From Leuconostoc holzapfelii (lineage in GTDB: Bacteria > Bacillota > Bacilli > Lactobacillales > Lactobacillaceae): 64,000 bases of DNA. This document shows positions 53,142 to 62,317 of this stretch, one piece after another. The notes under the pieces are model-generated. The model was not told where the DNA came from and did not search any database. It saw only the letters and a list, made by a program, of their open reading frames with translations. The stretch is from positions 16,615-80,614 of the forward strand of contig NZ_JAAXPO010000008.1 in assembly GCF_012396485.1 (NCBI RefSeq), written 5' to 3'. The number at the start of each line of letters is the position of its first letter. Positions within the stretch are counted from its first letter, which is position 1. The position numbers were made by a program, and so were the translations under genes.

Positions 53142-55508
53142 TTGGCCAACGAAATTAAAATTGACGAAACAAAATACTTGAACAAAACGCTAAAGGCAAT
53201 GCATAAGGCATTGCTGACAACAGAGGCTGAAATTAAACGGACAAATCAAAACATTGATCATGTTGCCCAGAGTTGGGGGGATGTGCGTCTCAAGACGGAC
53301 ACTTACTCAGGGATTGTCGAGACAGCCGCCTCAATTCGGCAACAACAGCAAATGCTTTCTGAACGGGAAAATTCTAAGACACGAGCAGAACAACGTTTTG
53401 CCACGCTAAGCAAACAAATCGAGCGCCCTTATTTTGCGCGAATTGATTTTAGTGAGTCGGCGAGTGATTCGGGGGAAGCGGAAACAATTTATATTGGGCT
53501 TGGTTCATTTAGCGATGAAGACCACAAGTTTTTAGTGTACGATTGGCGCGCGCCGGTAGCGTCGATTTATTATGATGGTGGGATCGGCGAAGTGTCCTAT
53601 CTCACCCCAGATGGCACACAACAAGCCAACGTGACGTTGAAACGTCAATTTCAAATTGAAGATGGGGTCATTGTGACGCTGTTTGATACGGAAGAAGCCA
53701 TTGGGGATGCGATGTTGATGAACGCCTTATCAGGTGAATCATCAACGAAGATGAAGTCAATTGTAACCACGATTCAAAAAGCGCAAAATAAAATTATCCG
53801 TAACACCGCCGCAGACTTGTTGTTTGTTCAAGGTGCTGCGGGTTCAGGAAAGACGGCGGCTGTCTTGCAGCGCGTCGCCTATTTGTTGTACCGCTATCGT
53901 GGCAAGTTGACAGCTGGGCAAGTGGTGTTATTTAGTCCAAACCAATTGTTTAACGACTACATCGATAATGTGTTGCCAGAACTTGGTGAACAAAATATGG
54001 TGCAAATGACGTTTTATCAGTATGCATCGCGGCGCTTACCAAAAATTGCGGTGGAAACATTACAGGAACGTTTTGAATATGATCAAACTGACATGGCAAT
54101 TAATCTTGCCAAAGGGAGTTTGGCGATGTTTGATGCGGTGACAGCTTATGCCGATCATTTGAATCAGGCGGATATGCGCATTCGGCACCTGATGTTCCGT
54201 GGTGAACCATTCATCACGAAGGAACGTATCGCTGAAATCTATTATCAATATAATGGTAATTACAAGTTAGGCCAACGTTTGGAAGCGACACGTGACAGTT
54301 TGATGCGTATTCTCAATGCGCGCATTGGCACGGAAATGCGGAAAGAGTGGGTCGAACTAGCCATCGAAAACTTGTCAAAACAAGAATATGATGAGCTCGT
54401 TGGCGCTGGGCGCGTGCGCATGGGCGATGATCAAGAGCAAGATGCAGCCGCAAGAACACGTTTGGCCCAACTGGGCGACGGGCCAAAAGAGCGCGAATTT
54501 GCCAGTGAAAAAGCAGAACGGCATTTCTTGTCACGGCAAGTGGTGACACGTGCGTTAAAGCCGTTGGCTCGCCAGATTCGTCGGGGGAGTTTTTTGAATA
54601 TCAATGCGCAGTTTGTTGATTTCTTACGCCAGGCACATCACTACTTGGATTTGTCTGCCTTTGGTATCTCTGAGACAGTCTGGGCAGCCCATGTCGAAAG
54701 TGTCATTACGGCTTTGAAAAACAAGCAACTTTCACTCATTGACACAACGATCTATCTGTATTTGTATGACTTGATTACTGGTAAGCATGGCGAACGGGAT
54801 ATTCGTTTCTTGTTTATTGATGAAATTCAAGATTATACGCCGTTCCAACTGGCCTTTTTGAAGTTTAGTTTCCCGCGTGCCAAGTTCACGGTACTGGGTG
54901 ATTTAAACCAAGCCATCTTCACCAAGGATAATGCGACGAACTTGCAACACGATTTTGCCACATTGTTTGACCCAGAACGTGTCGAAACGGTGCAACTCAC
55001 GCAAACGTATCGTTCTACCCAGCAAATCACTGATTTTACCAAATTTATTTTGCGGGGCGGACAAGACATCGATGCATTCAATCGTGATGGTGATAAACCA
55101 GCGCTGTATGTCTTACCTGATGAAGCGACAATGCTTGCGCAATTGCGCCAACAACTCGCTGAAAACGCGGAAAATCATGAAACCACTGCCATTATTACGA
55201 AAACACTGGATGATGCGCAGCACTTGGCCCGCCAATTGGCTGATCAATCCGTAACATTGATACAATCAGAAAACCAACGCTTGGCGCAAGGGGCGATTAT
55301 TGTCCCATCTTATTTGGCCAAAGGTCTGGAATTTGACGCCGTTGTCATTTGGCATGCGGATAATACCCGTTACGGGGATGATTCAGAACGCCGTTTGTTG
55401 TACACGGTGGCGAGTCGGGCGATGCATCGTTTGACGATGTTGGCACAAGATCAAGCGTCTGTGTTGTTGGCTGATGTACCAACAACCCTTTACGAGGTTC
55501 AGGTATGA
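53142..55508 (+). CDS. helD: HelD-type RNA polymerase recycling ATPase (UvrD-like)
   Basis: Superfamily 1 helicase-like ATPase of about 788 residues that clears stalled RNA polymerase from DNA. An N-terminal coiled coil (about 20-95) matches the HelD arm that enters the polymerase. LVYDWRAPVASIYYDG is a HelD hallmark. Walker A GAAGSGKT lies near 231-238, the DEIQDYTPFQL Walker B and GDLNQAIF follow, and YLAKGLEFDAVV is near the C-terminus. The start is taken as TTG 53142 (AGAGCGAG upstream), since the promoter excludes the earlier frame and the first in-frame ATG would cut the arm. Confidence 0.87.
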   Translation: MANEIKIDETKYLNKTLKAMHKALLTTEAEIKRTNQNIDHVAQSWGDVRLKTDTYSGIVETAASIRQQQQMLSERENSKTRAEQRFATLSKQIERPYFARIDFSESASDSGEAETIYIGLGSFSDEDHKFLVYDWRAPVASIYYDGGIGEVSYLTPDGTQQANVTLKRQFQIEDGVIVTLFDTEEAIGDAMLMNALSGESSTKMKSIVTTIQKAQNKIIRNTAADLLFVQGAAGSGKTAAVLQRVAYLLYRYRGKLTAGQVVLFSPNQLFNDYIDNVLPELGEQNMVQMTFYQYASRRLPKIAVETLQERFEYDQTDMAINLAKGSLAMFDAVTAYADHLNQADMRIRHLMFRGEPFITKERIAEIYYQYNGNYKLGQRLEATRDSLMRILNARIGTEMRKEWVELAIENLSKQEYDELVGAGRVRMGDDQEQDAAARTRLAQLGDGPKEREFASEKAERHFLSRQVVTRALKPLARQIRRGSFLNINAQFVDFLRQAHHYLDLSAFGISETVWAAHVESVITALKNKQLSLIDTTIYLYLYDLITGKHGERDIRFLFIDEIQDYTPFQLAFLKFSFPRAKFTVLGDLNQAIFTKDNATNLQHDFATLFDPERVETVQLTQTYRSTQQITDFTKFILRGGQDIDAFNRDGDKPALYVLPDEATMLAQLRQQLAENAENHETTAIITKTLDDAQHLARQLADQSVTLIQSENQRLAQGAIIVPSYLAKGLEFDAVVIWHADNTRYGDDSERRLLYTVASRAMHRLTMLAQDQASVLLADVPTTLYEVQV

Positions 55509-56179
55509 ATACATTAGTGGCAGCCATTCAGCAACGGTATCATGGGAGCTTCATGACGATTGGTATTGCGGGTTCGGTGGCAGTTGGGAAAAGCACGTTT
55601 GCCTCTCACTTGGCATCGGTGCTCGGCGCGCAGGTTCAAGTGGTGAGTACGGATGATTTTTTAATGGCCAACGCAACTTTGATGGCCAAGCAACTGTTTG
55701 ATCAAAAAGGCTTTCCGCAAACGTACGCTTTAGACCAGCTAGCCCAAGTGATTGCGGACTTTCAGGCCGGCGCAGATCAGGTAACGATCCCCAAATACAG
55801 CCAGGAAATTGCGGACATCGATGGCACGGTGCAACAAACCATCACACGGCCAGATATTTTAATTATTGAGGGTGTGGTGGCGTTGCAGCTACCAACGATC
55901 GATTTTAAAATATATCTGGATGCAGATTTAACCGCGATTAAGGGGTGGTATTTAGCGCGGACGTTGGAAATGACGGCGCTGGCCAAAGAAGATCCCACGT
56001 CATGGCGCTATCAATTTACGCAAATGCCAATTGATGCGTTGACGACGTTGGTGATGAAAACGTGGGATGAAACCAATCAAGTTAATTTAGAGCGTTATAT
56101 CTTACCAACAAAACAAACTGCTGATGCCGTGGTGCACCTTGATGCGCAACATCAAATCGATTACATTACGATAAAATAA
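55505..56179 (+). CDS. CoaA-like P-loop kinase (short)
   Basis: Cytoplasmic kinase of 224 residues in the pantothenate kinase/uridine kinase family. It has P-loop GSVAVGKST (23-31), STDDFL, KGFPQTYAL, PKYSQEIADI and the IIEGVVAL strand. These blocks match type I CoaA (STDGFLYPN, KGFPESYD, PxYSHxxYDI), but the first roughly 85 residues of CoaA are missing. One glycine after the catalytic aspartate is Asp. It may be a functional short paralogue with another substrate. It overlaps helD by four bases. Confidence 0.75.
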   Translation: MNTLVAAIQQRYHGSFMTIGIAGSVAVGKSTFASHLASVLGAQVQVVSTDDFLMANATLMAKQLFDQKGFPQTYALDQLAQVIADFQAGADQVTIPKYSQEIADIDGTVQQTITRPDILIIEGVVALQLPTIDFKIYLDADLTAIKGWYLARTLEMTALAKEDPTSWRYQFTQMPIDALTTLVMKTWDETNQVNLERYILPTKQTADAVVHLDAQHQIDYITIK

Positions 56180-56188
56180 TCATAATAG

Positions 56189-56217
56189 ATTGTCAACTTT
56201 GTTGACAATTTTTTTTG
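56189..56217 (+). terminator. helD-coaA terminator
   Basis: ATTGTCAAC-TTT-GTTGACAAT followed by eight Ts. Its 3' arm provides the TTGACA of the next promoter. Confidence 0.9.
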
Positions 56218-56230
56218 TTAGGGGTAAGAT
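56202..56230 (+). promoter_or_regulatory. Promoter of the second DHA2 exporter
   Basis: TTGACA (56202-56207), 17-base spacer, TAAGAT (56225-56230); the -35 is inside the preceding terminator stem. Confidence 0.75.
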
Positions 56231-56237
56231 ATTCTAC

Positions 56238-56261
56238 GTGATCAAATTGGTGATCAATTTG
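56238..56261 (+). promoter_or_regulatory. Operator candidate, tandem 12-base repeat
   Basis: GTGATCAAATTG (56238-56249) is followed at once by GTGATCAATTTG (56250-56261), one mismatch. The same stretch reads as inverted repeat AAATTG-GTGAT-CAATTT. It covers the expected transcription start. Confidence 0.6.
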
Positions 56262-56303
56262 GAAAAAGATAATAAGTTCATCATGATTAAAAAGGAGAAC
56301 AAT

Positions 56304-57806
56304 ATGAGTGAAGAAATTCGCGACACGCATGGCAAGCCCATCAATCGCATGGCGATGATGATGGTTTTGATGGTCGGCGTGTTTTCTGTCATGCTGATGC
56401 AGACAGCATTAGGTACAGCCTTGCCTGCGCTAATGAAGGCTTTTGATGTCAATGCCTCAACCGTGCAATGGCTAACAACAATTTTTTTAATGGCTAACGG
56501 GATTATGGTGCCGGTTTCAGCCTACTTGACTACGCGCGTACCCACGAAAGCCTTATATCTTTCCGCACTTGGGTTGTTTACCGCGGGAACTTTAGTTGCT
56601 TTTTTGACACCAACGACAGCTTTTTGGCTCTTAATGGTCGCCCGCGTCTTACAAGCGATGGCGGTCGGGATCTTGATGCCATTGATGCAAGTGGTTTCTT
56701 TGTCCTTATTTGATGCAGAATCACGTGGTAAAGCGATGGGACTTGGTGGCTTGGTGATTGGTATGGCACCAGCGATTGGGCCAACGTTGTCAGGCTGGAT
56801 TTTGGAAAAGGACCATACTTTTCTTGGTTTGACATTGGTTAACTCTTGGCGTTCGATCTTTGGTGTCGTGCTACCCGTTGTCATCATTGTTATGATTGCA
56901 TCATGCTTTATTTTCCATGACGTGTTGCCAACACAAAAAGTGACGTTAAATATTCGCTCGTTAATTGAATCAACCTTTGGGTTTGGCCTTGTCTTGTATG
57001 GCTTTGCTATGGTGGCGTCCAACGGTTGGGGGAGTGCGCAAGTTCTTGTGCCCTTAATGATTGGCTTTATAACGGTCATTGAATTTATGTGGCATCAATC
57101 AAGAATGGCTAAGCCGTTCTTGGACATGTCGGTCTTTAAGTCAAAGCAGTTCACCATCACAACAATTTTGGTCTCACTGGCCATGATGGCCATGATTGGT
57201 GTTGAAATGGTGTTGCCAATTTATATGCAAAACATTCGTGGCTTGACGCCACTGCATTCTGGGTTGATATTGTTGCCCGGGGCATTGATGATGGGAATTG
57301 TTTCACCAATCGCTGGTGCATTTTATGATAAGCATGGCGCCAAGCGTTTGGCCATTACTGGCTTTACGATTTTGATCATCGGTACCGTACCATTGATCTA
57401 TTTAACGGCTGACACACCAACGCTTTATATTACGGCTTTGTACACTTTGCGGATGTTTGGTATCGCCATGACTATGATGCCATTAACGGCTTCGGCGATG
57501 GGCGCTTTGTCACCGCAAACAGCGGCCCAAGGAACAGCTGCTAACAATACGATGCGTCAGGTCGCCTCATCATTGGGTACGGCGGTATTGGCTTCAGTGA
57601 TGCAATCGGTTACTAAGCACAATATGCCAGTGGCTGCCATGAAAGGGAAAGATCCTTTGGCATTTGGTCAAAAGGCGTTAGATGCTACGCTCAATGGCTT
57701 CCATGCGTCATTCTTATTAGCCGCAGCATTTTCGGTGGTTGCCTTATTAGCAGCCTTCTTGCTACACAGTGGTAAGGTCAATACACCAGCAAAGGAGGCA
57801 GCATAA
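56304..57806 (+). CDS. LmrB-like DHA2 MFS exporter
   Basis: Fourteen-helix drug:proton antiporter of 500 residues. Its blocks are TALGTALPALMKAFDV, QWLTTIFLMANGIMVPVSAYL, ARVLQAMAVGILMPLMQV and the motif C region GLVIGMAPAIGPTLSGWIL. The ATG at 56304 with AAAGGAG upstream is used; the longer frame would start inside the promoter. It is cotranscribed with a DUF4811 gene that starts one base after its stop. No regulator gene is adjacent, so the operator repeats at 56238 are read by a protein encoded elsewhere. Confidence 0.88.
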   Translation: MSEEIRDTHGKPINRMAMMMVLMVGVFSVMLMQTALGTALPALMKAFDVNASTVQWLTTIFLMANGIMVPVSAYLTTRVPTKALYLSALGLFTAGTLVAFLTPTTAFWLLMVARVLQAMAVGILMPLMQVVSLSLFDAESRGKAMGLGGLVIGMAPAIGPTLSGWILEKDHTFLGLTLVNSWRSIFGVVLPVVIIVMIASCFIFHDVLPTQKVTLNIRSLIESTFGFGLVLYGFAMVASNGWGSAQVLVPLMIGFITVIEFMWHQSRMAKPFLDMSVFKSKQFTITTILVSLAMMAMIGVEMVLPIYMQNIRGLTPLHSGLILLPGALMMGIVSPIAGAFYDKHGAKRLAITGFTILIIGTVPLIYLTADTPTLYITALYTLRMFGIAMTMMPLTASAMGALSPQTAAQGTAANNTMRQVASSLGTAVLASVMQSVTKHNMPVAAMKGKDPLAFGQKALDATLNGFHASFLLAAAFSVVALLAAFLLHSGKVNTPAKEAA

Positions 57807-57807
57807 T

Positions 57808-58485
57808 ATGATTATTATCATTTTGGCGTTATTTGCTGTTTTGGCATTTTGGTCCAATATGACCATTAAAACAGCTGTTGTGCGTTATGCCACGACGAGC
57901 CTCATGTTTATCGGGTTAATGATCAGTGTCGTTGCCATGGTGGCGAATATGCACGATCATTTTGGTATGAAAACGGTCACTACGACGACGAAAACTCAGA
58001 TTTATTCGGCCGGTTCAGCGCAACAAACCTTCGGTGTCTTGCTCTACCAAAGTGTGGGCACAGCGGGTAAGGAAAACGTTTATATTTATAAGGCGACACC
58101 AACTGCCGCAAAAACAACGCTTGCTAAGCCGGATTTAAAGACAACGTCTAGCCATGTCGCCGTATCTGGTAATCGCGCTTACAAGGTTGTGCAACGCACT
58201 CGGTACGTTTACCGTAATAATGGCTACAAGTTCTTGTTTGGTTGGGCCGATAATAACCAACAGTTGAAACATCGGCATGTGACTTATCAAGTGCCAGCAA
58301 CTTGGGTGGCGATGACCCCCGATCAGGCAAAATCTTTGTCAGCCAAGTTGGCGCCAAAAACGCCAGAAGCACAGGCTAGTGCTGCGGCGCAGCAAGCGCA
58401 GTTGTCGGCATTAGCAAAGTCTGACCCCGACAAAGCTGCTGCGTTACAAGTGGCACAAATTAAAAAAGTTTTGGCGATTCAATAA
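57808..58485 (+). CDS. DUF4811-type membrane protein
   Basis: 225-residue protein of the kind often encoded after LmrB-like exporters in lactobacilli. Two N-terminal hydrophobic helices (about 2-18 and 27-50) are followed by an extracytoplasmic beta-rich region. That region has YSAGSAQQTFGVLLYQSVG and VVQRTRYVYRNNGYKFLFGW. The C-terminal tail is Ala/Gln/Lys-rich. AAAGGAGG precedes the ATG at 57808. Function unknown; an accessory role for the exporter is an inference from gene order. Confidence 0.75.
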   Translation: MIIIILALFAVLAFWSNMTIKTAVVRYATTSLMFIGLMISVVAMVANMHDHFGMKTVTTTTKTQIYSAGSAQQTFGVLLYQSVGTAGKENVYIYKATPTAAKTTLAKPDLKTTSSHVAVSGNRAYKVVQRTRYVYRNNGYKFLFGWADNNQQLKHRHVTYQVPATWVAMTPDQAKSLSAKLAPKTPEAQASAAAQQAQLSALAKSDPDKAAALQVAQIKKVLAIQ

Positions 58486-58498
58486 GCAAAACAAAGCT

Positions 58499-58538
58499 AA
58501 AAGCGATAACTTCGGTTTCAGAGGTTGTCGCTTTTATG
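58499..58538 (+). terminator. Weak terminator after the exporter operon
   Basis: AAAAGCGATAAC/GTTGTCGCTTTT with one wobble and a short T run. Confidence 0.6.
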
Positions 58539-58614
58539 CTATGATAATGAAAAATAACTGGCTAATGGGTGGGCTTTGCCCAAATGTTATAATCTAGGAT
58601 CGCGAGGTGAGTGC

Positions 58615-60060
58615 ATGTATTTTTTTGTGAACCAAGGCATTGGACACAGTAACAGTGGCGTTGAACACGCCCAGTTTTACCGTGCGGCGCGATTTCGTGC
58701 GCTTGGCTTACCATTTAAATTTGTCTTCACGGATCATTTACCCCAGCTCCACCAGCATATGGGTGAGTGGCAGTTAGCCGAACACGACGTGATTGGATTA
58801 TATGATTATTTGCTGAGTGACGCGCCAGACGATTACTTGCACTTTGGCACGACACAACCACACAGTTATCATGAAGACGCGTTATGGGACACGCAACAAA
58901 GGCAGCGTTTATTATTTAGACAAACGACCGGGCAGTATACGGAAACGATTCAGCGTCGGCAGCAACATGCGGATGCTGCCAAAGGCAGTTGGGTGGTTGA
59001 TCGGGTGATATTAGAAAATAAAACACATCGTATCTCTTGGCATTATCAATATATGAGTGATGAGGTGAAGCAGCCGGTGGACATTCATGTCGATAACTTC
59101 CGCGGGCGCCATTACTTATTCACAACCCAGGATGAGTTACTGCAGTTTTTCTTTTCTGAATTAGAGCGTTACTTTGACCACAACGTTTATCTGATTGATC
59201 GCGGGACAGCCCATGAAACGGCACTGGTCACCTTGAAACAACAAGGGGCTGATTTAAAATTAGGCGTTGTCATCCATGCTGCCCATTTTGTTGATTTTGT
59301 GGCCGGGCACCCGCTCTGGAATAATCATTATCAGTATCTCTTTGACCACGTAGCTTTGATTGATTTGATTGTTGTGTCAACAGTGCAACAGCGCCTGGAT
59401 ATCATCACCCAACTGCAAAAGGTTGGCGTCCATAATGTGGCCCAAAAGGTTGTCGTTATTCCGGTCGGTGGTGTGGCATCAGTGGCGCAGCCGCGCCACT
59501 GGGCCGGGGGCACTGCGAAATTTGTCACGGCAGCACGCTTGCATCGAGAAAAAAATTTGACGCATCTGATTCAAGCCGTGCAACAACTCCGACAAGCCGG
59601 GGAGTCGGTGACGCTTGATATTTTCGGTGTTGGCCAGGAATATGCCCCATTAGCCCGGCAAATCCAGACGGCGCAACTTGAGGGGGTGGTCACGTTAAAG
59701 GGGCTGAGTCAAGATATGGTGACTGCGATGCAACCCTACGATGCGTTTGTTTCAGCATCATATTCTGAGGGGTTTGGGTTGGCTTACATGGAGGCGATCA
59801 GTCTTGGGTTACCGATTGCAACCTATGCTAATCAGTACGGTGCGCAAGCGCTAGTACGAGAGAATGTGAATGGCCACTTAGCGGCCTTTGTACCTGAAAA
59901 AACAGCTGAATCACAAAATATCGTGCACTTGACGCAAGCGATGCGCCGAATCTTGACACATTATGATGCATTATCGCAAGGTGCCAGCCAAGTAGCCGCT
60001 GACTTCACCGACGAGAGGATTGCCGCACAATGGCAGCGTGTTTTGGAGGGCTTGGTATGA
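58615..60060 (+). CDS. GtfA-like glycosyltransferase (GT4)
   Basis: GT-B glycosyltransferase of 481 residues like accessory-Sec GtfA and poly(glycerol phosphate) alpha-glucosyltransferases. It starts YFFVNQGIGHSNSGVEHAQF. An inserted beta-rich domain (about 60-200, DNFRGRHYLFTTQDELLQ) follows. The GT4 C-terminal E-x7-E motif is SYSEGFGLAYMEAISLG. The ATG at 58615 with GAGGTGAG upstream is used. An extended -10 TATAAT (58588-58593) precedes it. It overlaps a GtfB-like gene. A serine-rich adhesin or SecA2/Y2 genes are not in the window, so wall teichoic acid or another surface protein may be the acceptor. Confidence 0.82.
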   Translation: MYFFVNQGIGHSNSGVEHAQFYRAARFRALGLPFKFVFTDHLPQLHQHMGEWQLAEHDVIGLYDYLLSDAPDDYLHFGTTQPHSYHEDALWDTQQRQRLLFRQTTGQYTETIQRRQQHADAAKGSWVVDRVILENKTHRISWHYQYMSDEVKQPVDIHVDNFRGRHYLFTTQDELLQFFFSELERYFDHNVYLIDRGTAHETALVTLKQQGADLKLGVVIHAAHFVDFVAGHPLWNNHYQYLFDHVALIDLIVVSTVQQRLDIITQLQKVGVHNVAQKVVVIPVGGVASVAQPRHWAGGTAKFVTAARLHREKNLTHLIQAVQQLRQAGESVTLDIFGVGQEYAPLARQIQTAQLEGVVTLKGLSQDMVTAMQPYDAFVSASYSEGFGLAYMEAISLGLPIATYANQYGAQALVRENVNGHLAAFVPEKTAESQNIVHLTQAMRRILTHYDALSQGASQVAADFTDERIAAQWQRVLEGLV

Positions 60061-60890
60061 CGATTGAATTAATTAATACGTTAACCAACACTGATTTGCC
60101 GGCAATTGCTTGGCAAATTGCACAGGTGCGCGCTGGGAAAAGTGAAGCTTTGTGGCTAGCGACACCACACGAGGATGCTGTGCATTTGATCAAAAAACAG
60201 GGGCTCCTACCGACACAAGTGTTTGATATGTATGCGCAAAAATATTTATCTGACATTGATGAAACACAAGGGATTTGGTGGACTGATTTACCAGTACCCG
60301 ACGAGGCGCAGTTCTTGATTTATCCAGATTGGACAAAGCATATTGTCAGTCGTGGCATTGAGCGGGCGAGCGTACGTTGGTTTAATGATGCCCAAAGGTT
60401 GGCCCAAGCGGTGGTTTGGGTAGATTACGCTGGCCAGGTGGATTATAAAGATATTTACCAACGTGACGGGGCCTTGTTTGCCAAGCAATATTTTAGTGCA
60501 GGGGCGCTGCATCAGTCAGATTTTTATTTTGGGAAACCGAATGTACAGGTGCGTGATTTTTATGCTAATGGGCGGCGTGATTTTGTGTATGCTTATGACC
60601 AAAAGTATGTCTCAGCGGCTAGTTACTTGCGTTATGTGAGTCAGCGCTATGCCAAAGCGTCCATTAATGTGACGCAGTTCGATCGCACTTTGACGTTTGT
60701 GCCACCACAAACATCTTTCACTGTGATTGATGGTGTCTGTGACGACCAAGGACAATTGCGGCCAGAATTGGTTGATATTTTGACCGATGATGCCCATCCA
60801 ATCATGACAGTGCGGGTATCAACAAGTGACTATCAACGCTTACAAGCACGCGGGGTACCTTTGCACAAGGTGGTGACGATCACAATTTGA
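60057..60890 (+). CDS. GtfB-like glycosylation partner (short)
   Basis: 277-residue protein coupled to the GtfA-like gene by an ATGA overlap. It resembles the co-activator GtfB of GtfA/GtfB pairs in the segments RDGALFAKQYFSAGALHQSDFYF and FYANGRRDFVY. It is much shorter than the roughly 440-residue streptococcal GtfB, and the GT-B catalytic half seems reduced. It probably stabilises or targets the GtfA-like enzyme. The assignment rests on gene order and partial resemblance. Confidence 0.65.
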   Translation: MTIELINTLTNTDLPAIAWQIAQVRAGKSEALWLATPHEDAVHLIKKQGLLPTQVFDMYAQKYLSDIDETQGIWWTDLPVPDEAQFLIYPDWTKHIVSRGIERASVRWFNDAQRLAQAVVWVDYAGQVDYKDIYQRDGALFAKQYFSAGALHQSDFYFGKPNVQVRDFYANGRRDFVYAYDQKYVSAASYLRYVSQRYAKASINVTQFDRTLTFVPPQTSFTVIDGVCDDQGQLRPELVDILTDDAHPIMTVRVSTSDYQRLQARGVPLHKVVTITI

Positions 60891-60904
60891 AAAGCTTTTC
60901 ACAT

Positions 60905-60931
60905 ATCCCAACACAACATTGGGATTTTGTT
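60905..60931 (+). terminator. gtfAB terminator
   Basis: ATCCCAA-CACAACA-TTGGGAT followed by TTTGTTCT. The pgk -10 (TATAAT, 60933-60938) follows directly. Confidence 0.7.
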
Positions 60932-60971
60932 CTATAATAGGTGTGTAAGAATAAAATTTTTGGAGGCTATC

Positions 60972-62189
60972 ATGGCTAAATTGACTGTTTCAGATTTGGA
61001 ACTTTCAGGTAAGAAAGTATTGATGCGCGTTGACTTCAACGTGCCTATCAAGGCAGGCGTTATCGGAAACGATAACCGTATTGTGGCAGCTTTGCCAACA
61101 ATCAAGTACGTGTTAGAAAATCATGGTCGTGCGATCTTGTTCTCTCATTTGGGTCGTATCAAGTCTGAAGATGATAAGAAAGACTTGTCATTGGCACCTG
61201 TTGCAAAGCGCTTGGGTGAATTGCTTGGTCAAGAAGTAAAGTTTGTCCCACAAACACGTGGGGCTGAACTGGAAGCTGCTATTAATGCTTTACAAGATGG
61301 TGAAGTGTTGATGGTTGAAAACACCCGTTTTGAAGATGTTGTTGATGGCCAAGAAGTTAAGAATGAATCAAAGAACAATCCTGAATTGGGTAAGTACTGG
61401 GCCTCATTGGGTGATGATTTGTTTGTGAACGATGCCTTTGGTACAGCACACCGTGCCCATGCCTCTAACGTTGGTATTTCAGCAAACGTCTCACAAGCAG
61501 CGGCTGGCTTCTTAATGGAAAAGGAAATTAAGTTCTTGGGTGATGCTGTGGCCAACCCAGTGCGCCCCTTCGTGGCAATTATTGGTGGTGCTAAGGTTTC
61601 AGATAAGATTGAAATCGTGAAGTCATTGCTTGGCAAGGCTGATAAGGTCATTGTCGGTGGTGGCATGGCCTACACATTTGACGCAGCCAAGGGTTACAAG
61701 ATTGGGAACTCATTGTTTGAAGCCGATAAGGTTGAATTGGCAAAGGACTTGATGGCGGAAGCTGGCGACAAGTTGGTTTTGCCAGTTGATTCAATTGCTG
61801 CTGCTGCCTTCTCAAATGATGCCAAGACAGAAGTAGTTGATGCACAAGCCGGTATCCCTGACGGTTACATGGGACTTGACATTGGACCAAAGTCGGTTCA
61901 ATTGTTGCAAGACACATTGGCTGATGCTAAGACAGTCGTTTGGAACGGCCCAATGGGTGTCTTTGAAATGCCAAACTTTGCCAAGGGGACATTGGCCATT
62001 GGTGAAGAACTTGTGAAGGTGACAGAAAATGGTGGCACTACGATTGTTGGTGGTGGTGATTCAACTGCTGCCGTACAACAATTAGGTGTTGCGGATAAAT
62101 TGTCACACATTTCAACTGGTGGCGGTGCGTCATTGGAATACCTTGAAGGTAAGGAATTACCAGGGATTGCTGCAATTACAGAAAAGTAA
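60972..62189 (+). CDS. pgk: Phosphoglycerate kinase
   Basis: Glycolytic enzyme transferring phosphate from 1,3-bisphosphoglycerate to ADP, 405 residues. It has the substrate-binding [18 protein letters not shown] and VENTRFEDV segments and [10 protein letters not shown]. The nucleotide-binding GGGDSTAAV and [11 protein letters not shown] lie near the C-terminus. GGAGG precedes the ATG at 60972. It has its own promoter and terminator, separate from gapA and tpiA. Codon use is strongly biased, as expected of a highly expressed gene. Confidence 0.96.
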   Translation: MAKLTVSDLELSGKKVLMRVDFNVPIKAGVIGNDNRIVAALPTIKYVLENHGRAILFSHLGRIKSEDDKKDLSLAPVAKRLGELLGQEVKFVPQTRGAELEAAINALQDGEVLMVENTRFEDVVDGQEVKNESKNNPELGKYWASLGDDLFVNDAFGTAHRAHASNVGISANVSQAAAGFLMEKEIKFLGDAVANPVRPFVAIIGGAKVSDKIEIVKSLLGKADKVIVGGGMAYTFDAAKGYKIGNSLFEADKVELAKDLMAEAGDKLVLPVDSIAAAAFSNDAKTEVVDAQAGIPDGYMGLDIGPKSVQLLQDTLADAKTVVWNGPMGVFEMPNFAKGTLAIGEELVKVTENGGTTIVGGGDSTAAVQQLGVADKLSHISTGGGASLEYLEGKELPGIAAITEK

Positions 62190-62191
62190 AC

Positions 62192-62218
62192 AAAAAACAG
62201 CCAGCTGGCTGTTTTTTT
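62192..62218 (+). terminator. pgk terminator
   Basis: AAAAAACAGCCAG plus inverse CTGGCTGTTTTTTT. Confidence 0.93.
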
Positions 62219-62317
62219 ATTTGTCGTTGTTATCTCTTGATACTGGCTAATAGGACAATTATTGGTTGGTCATGTATAATAGGGCTAATAGAACCAACTA
62301 AGATTGAGGAGTATCGT

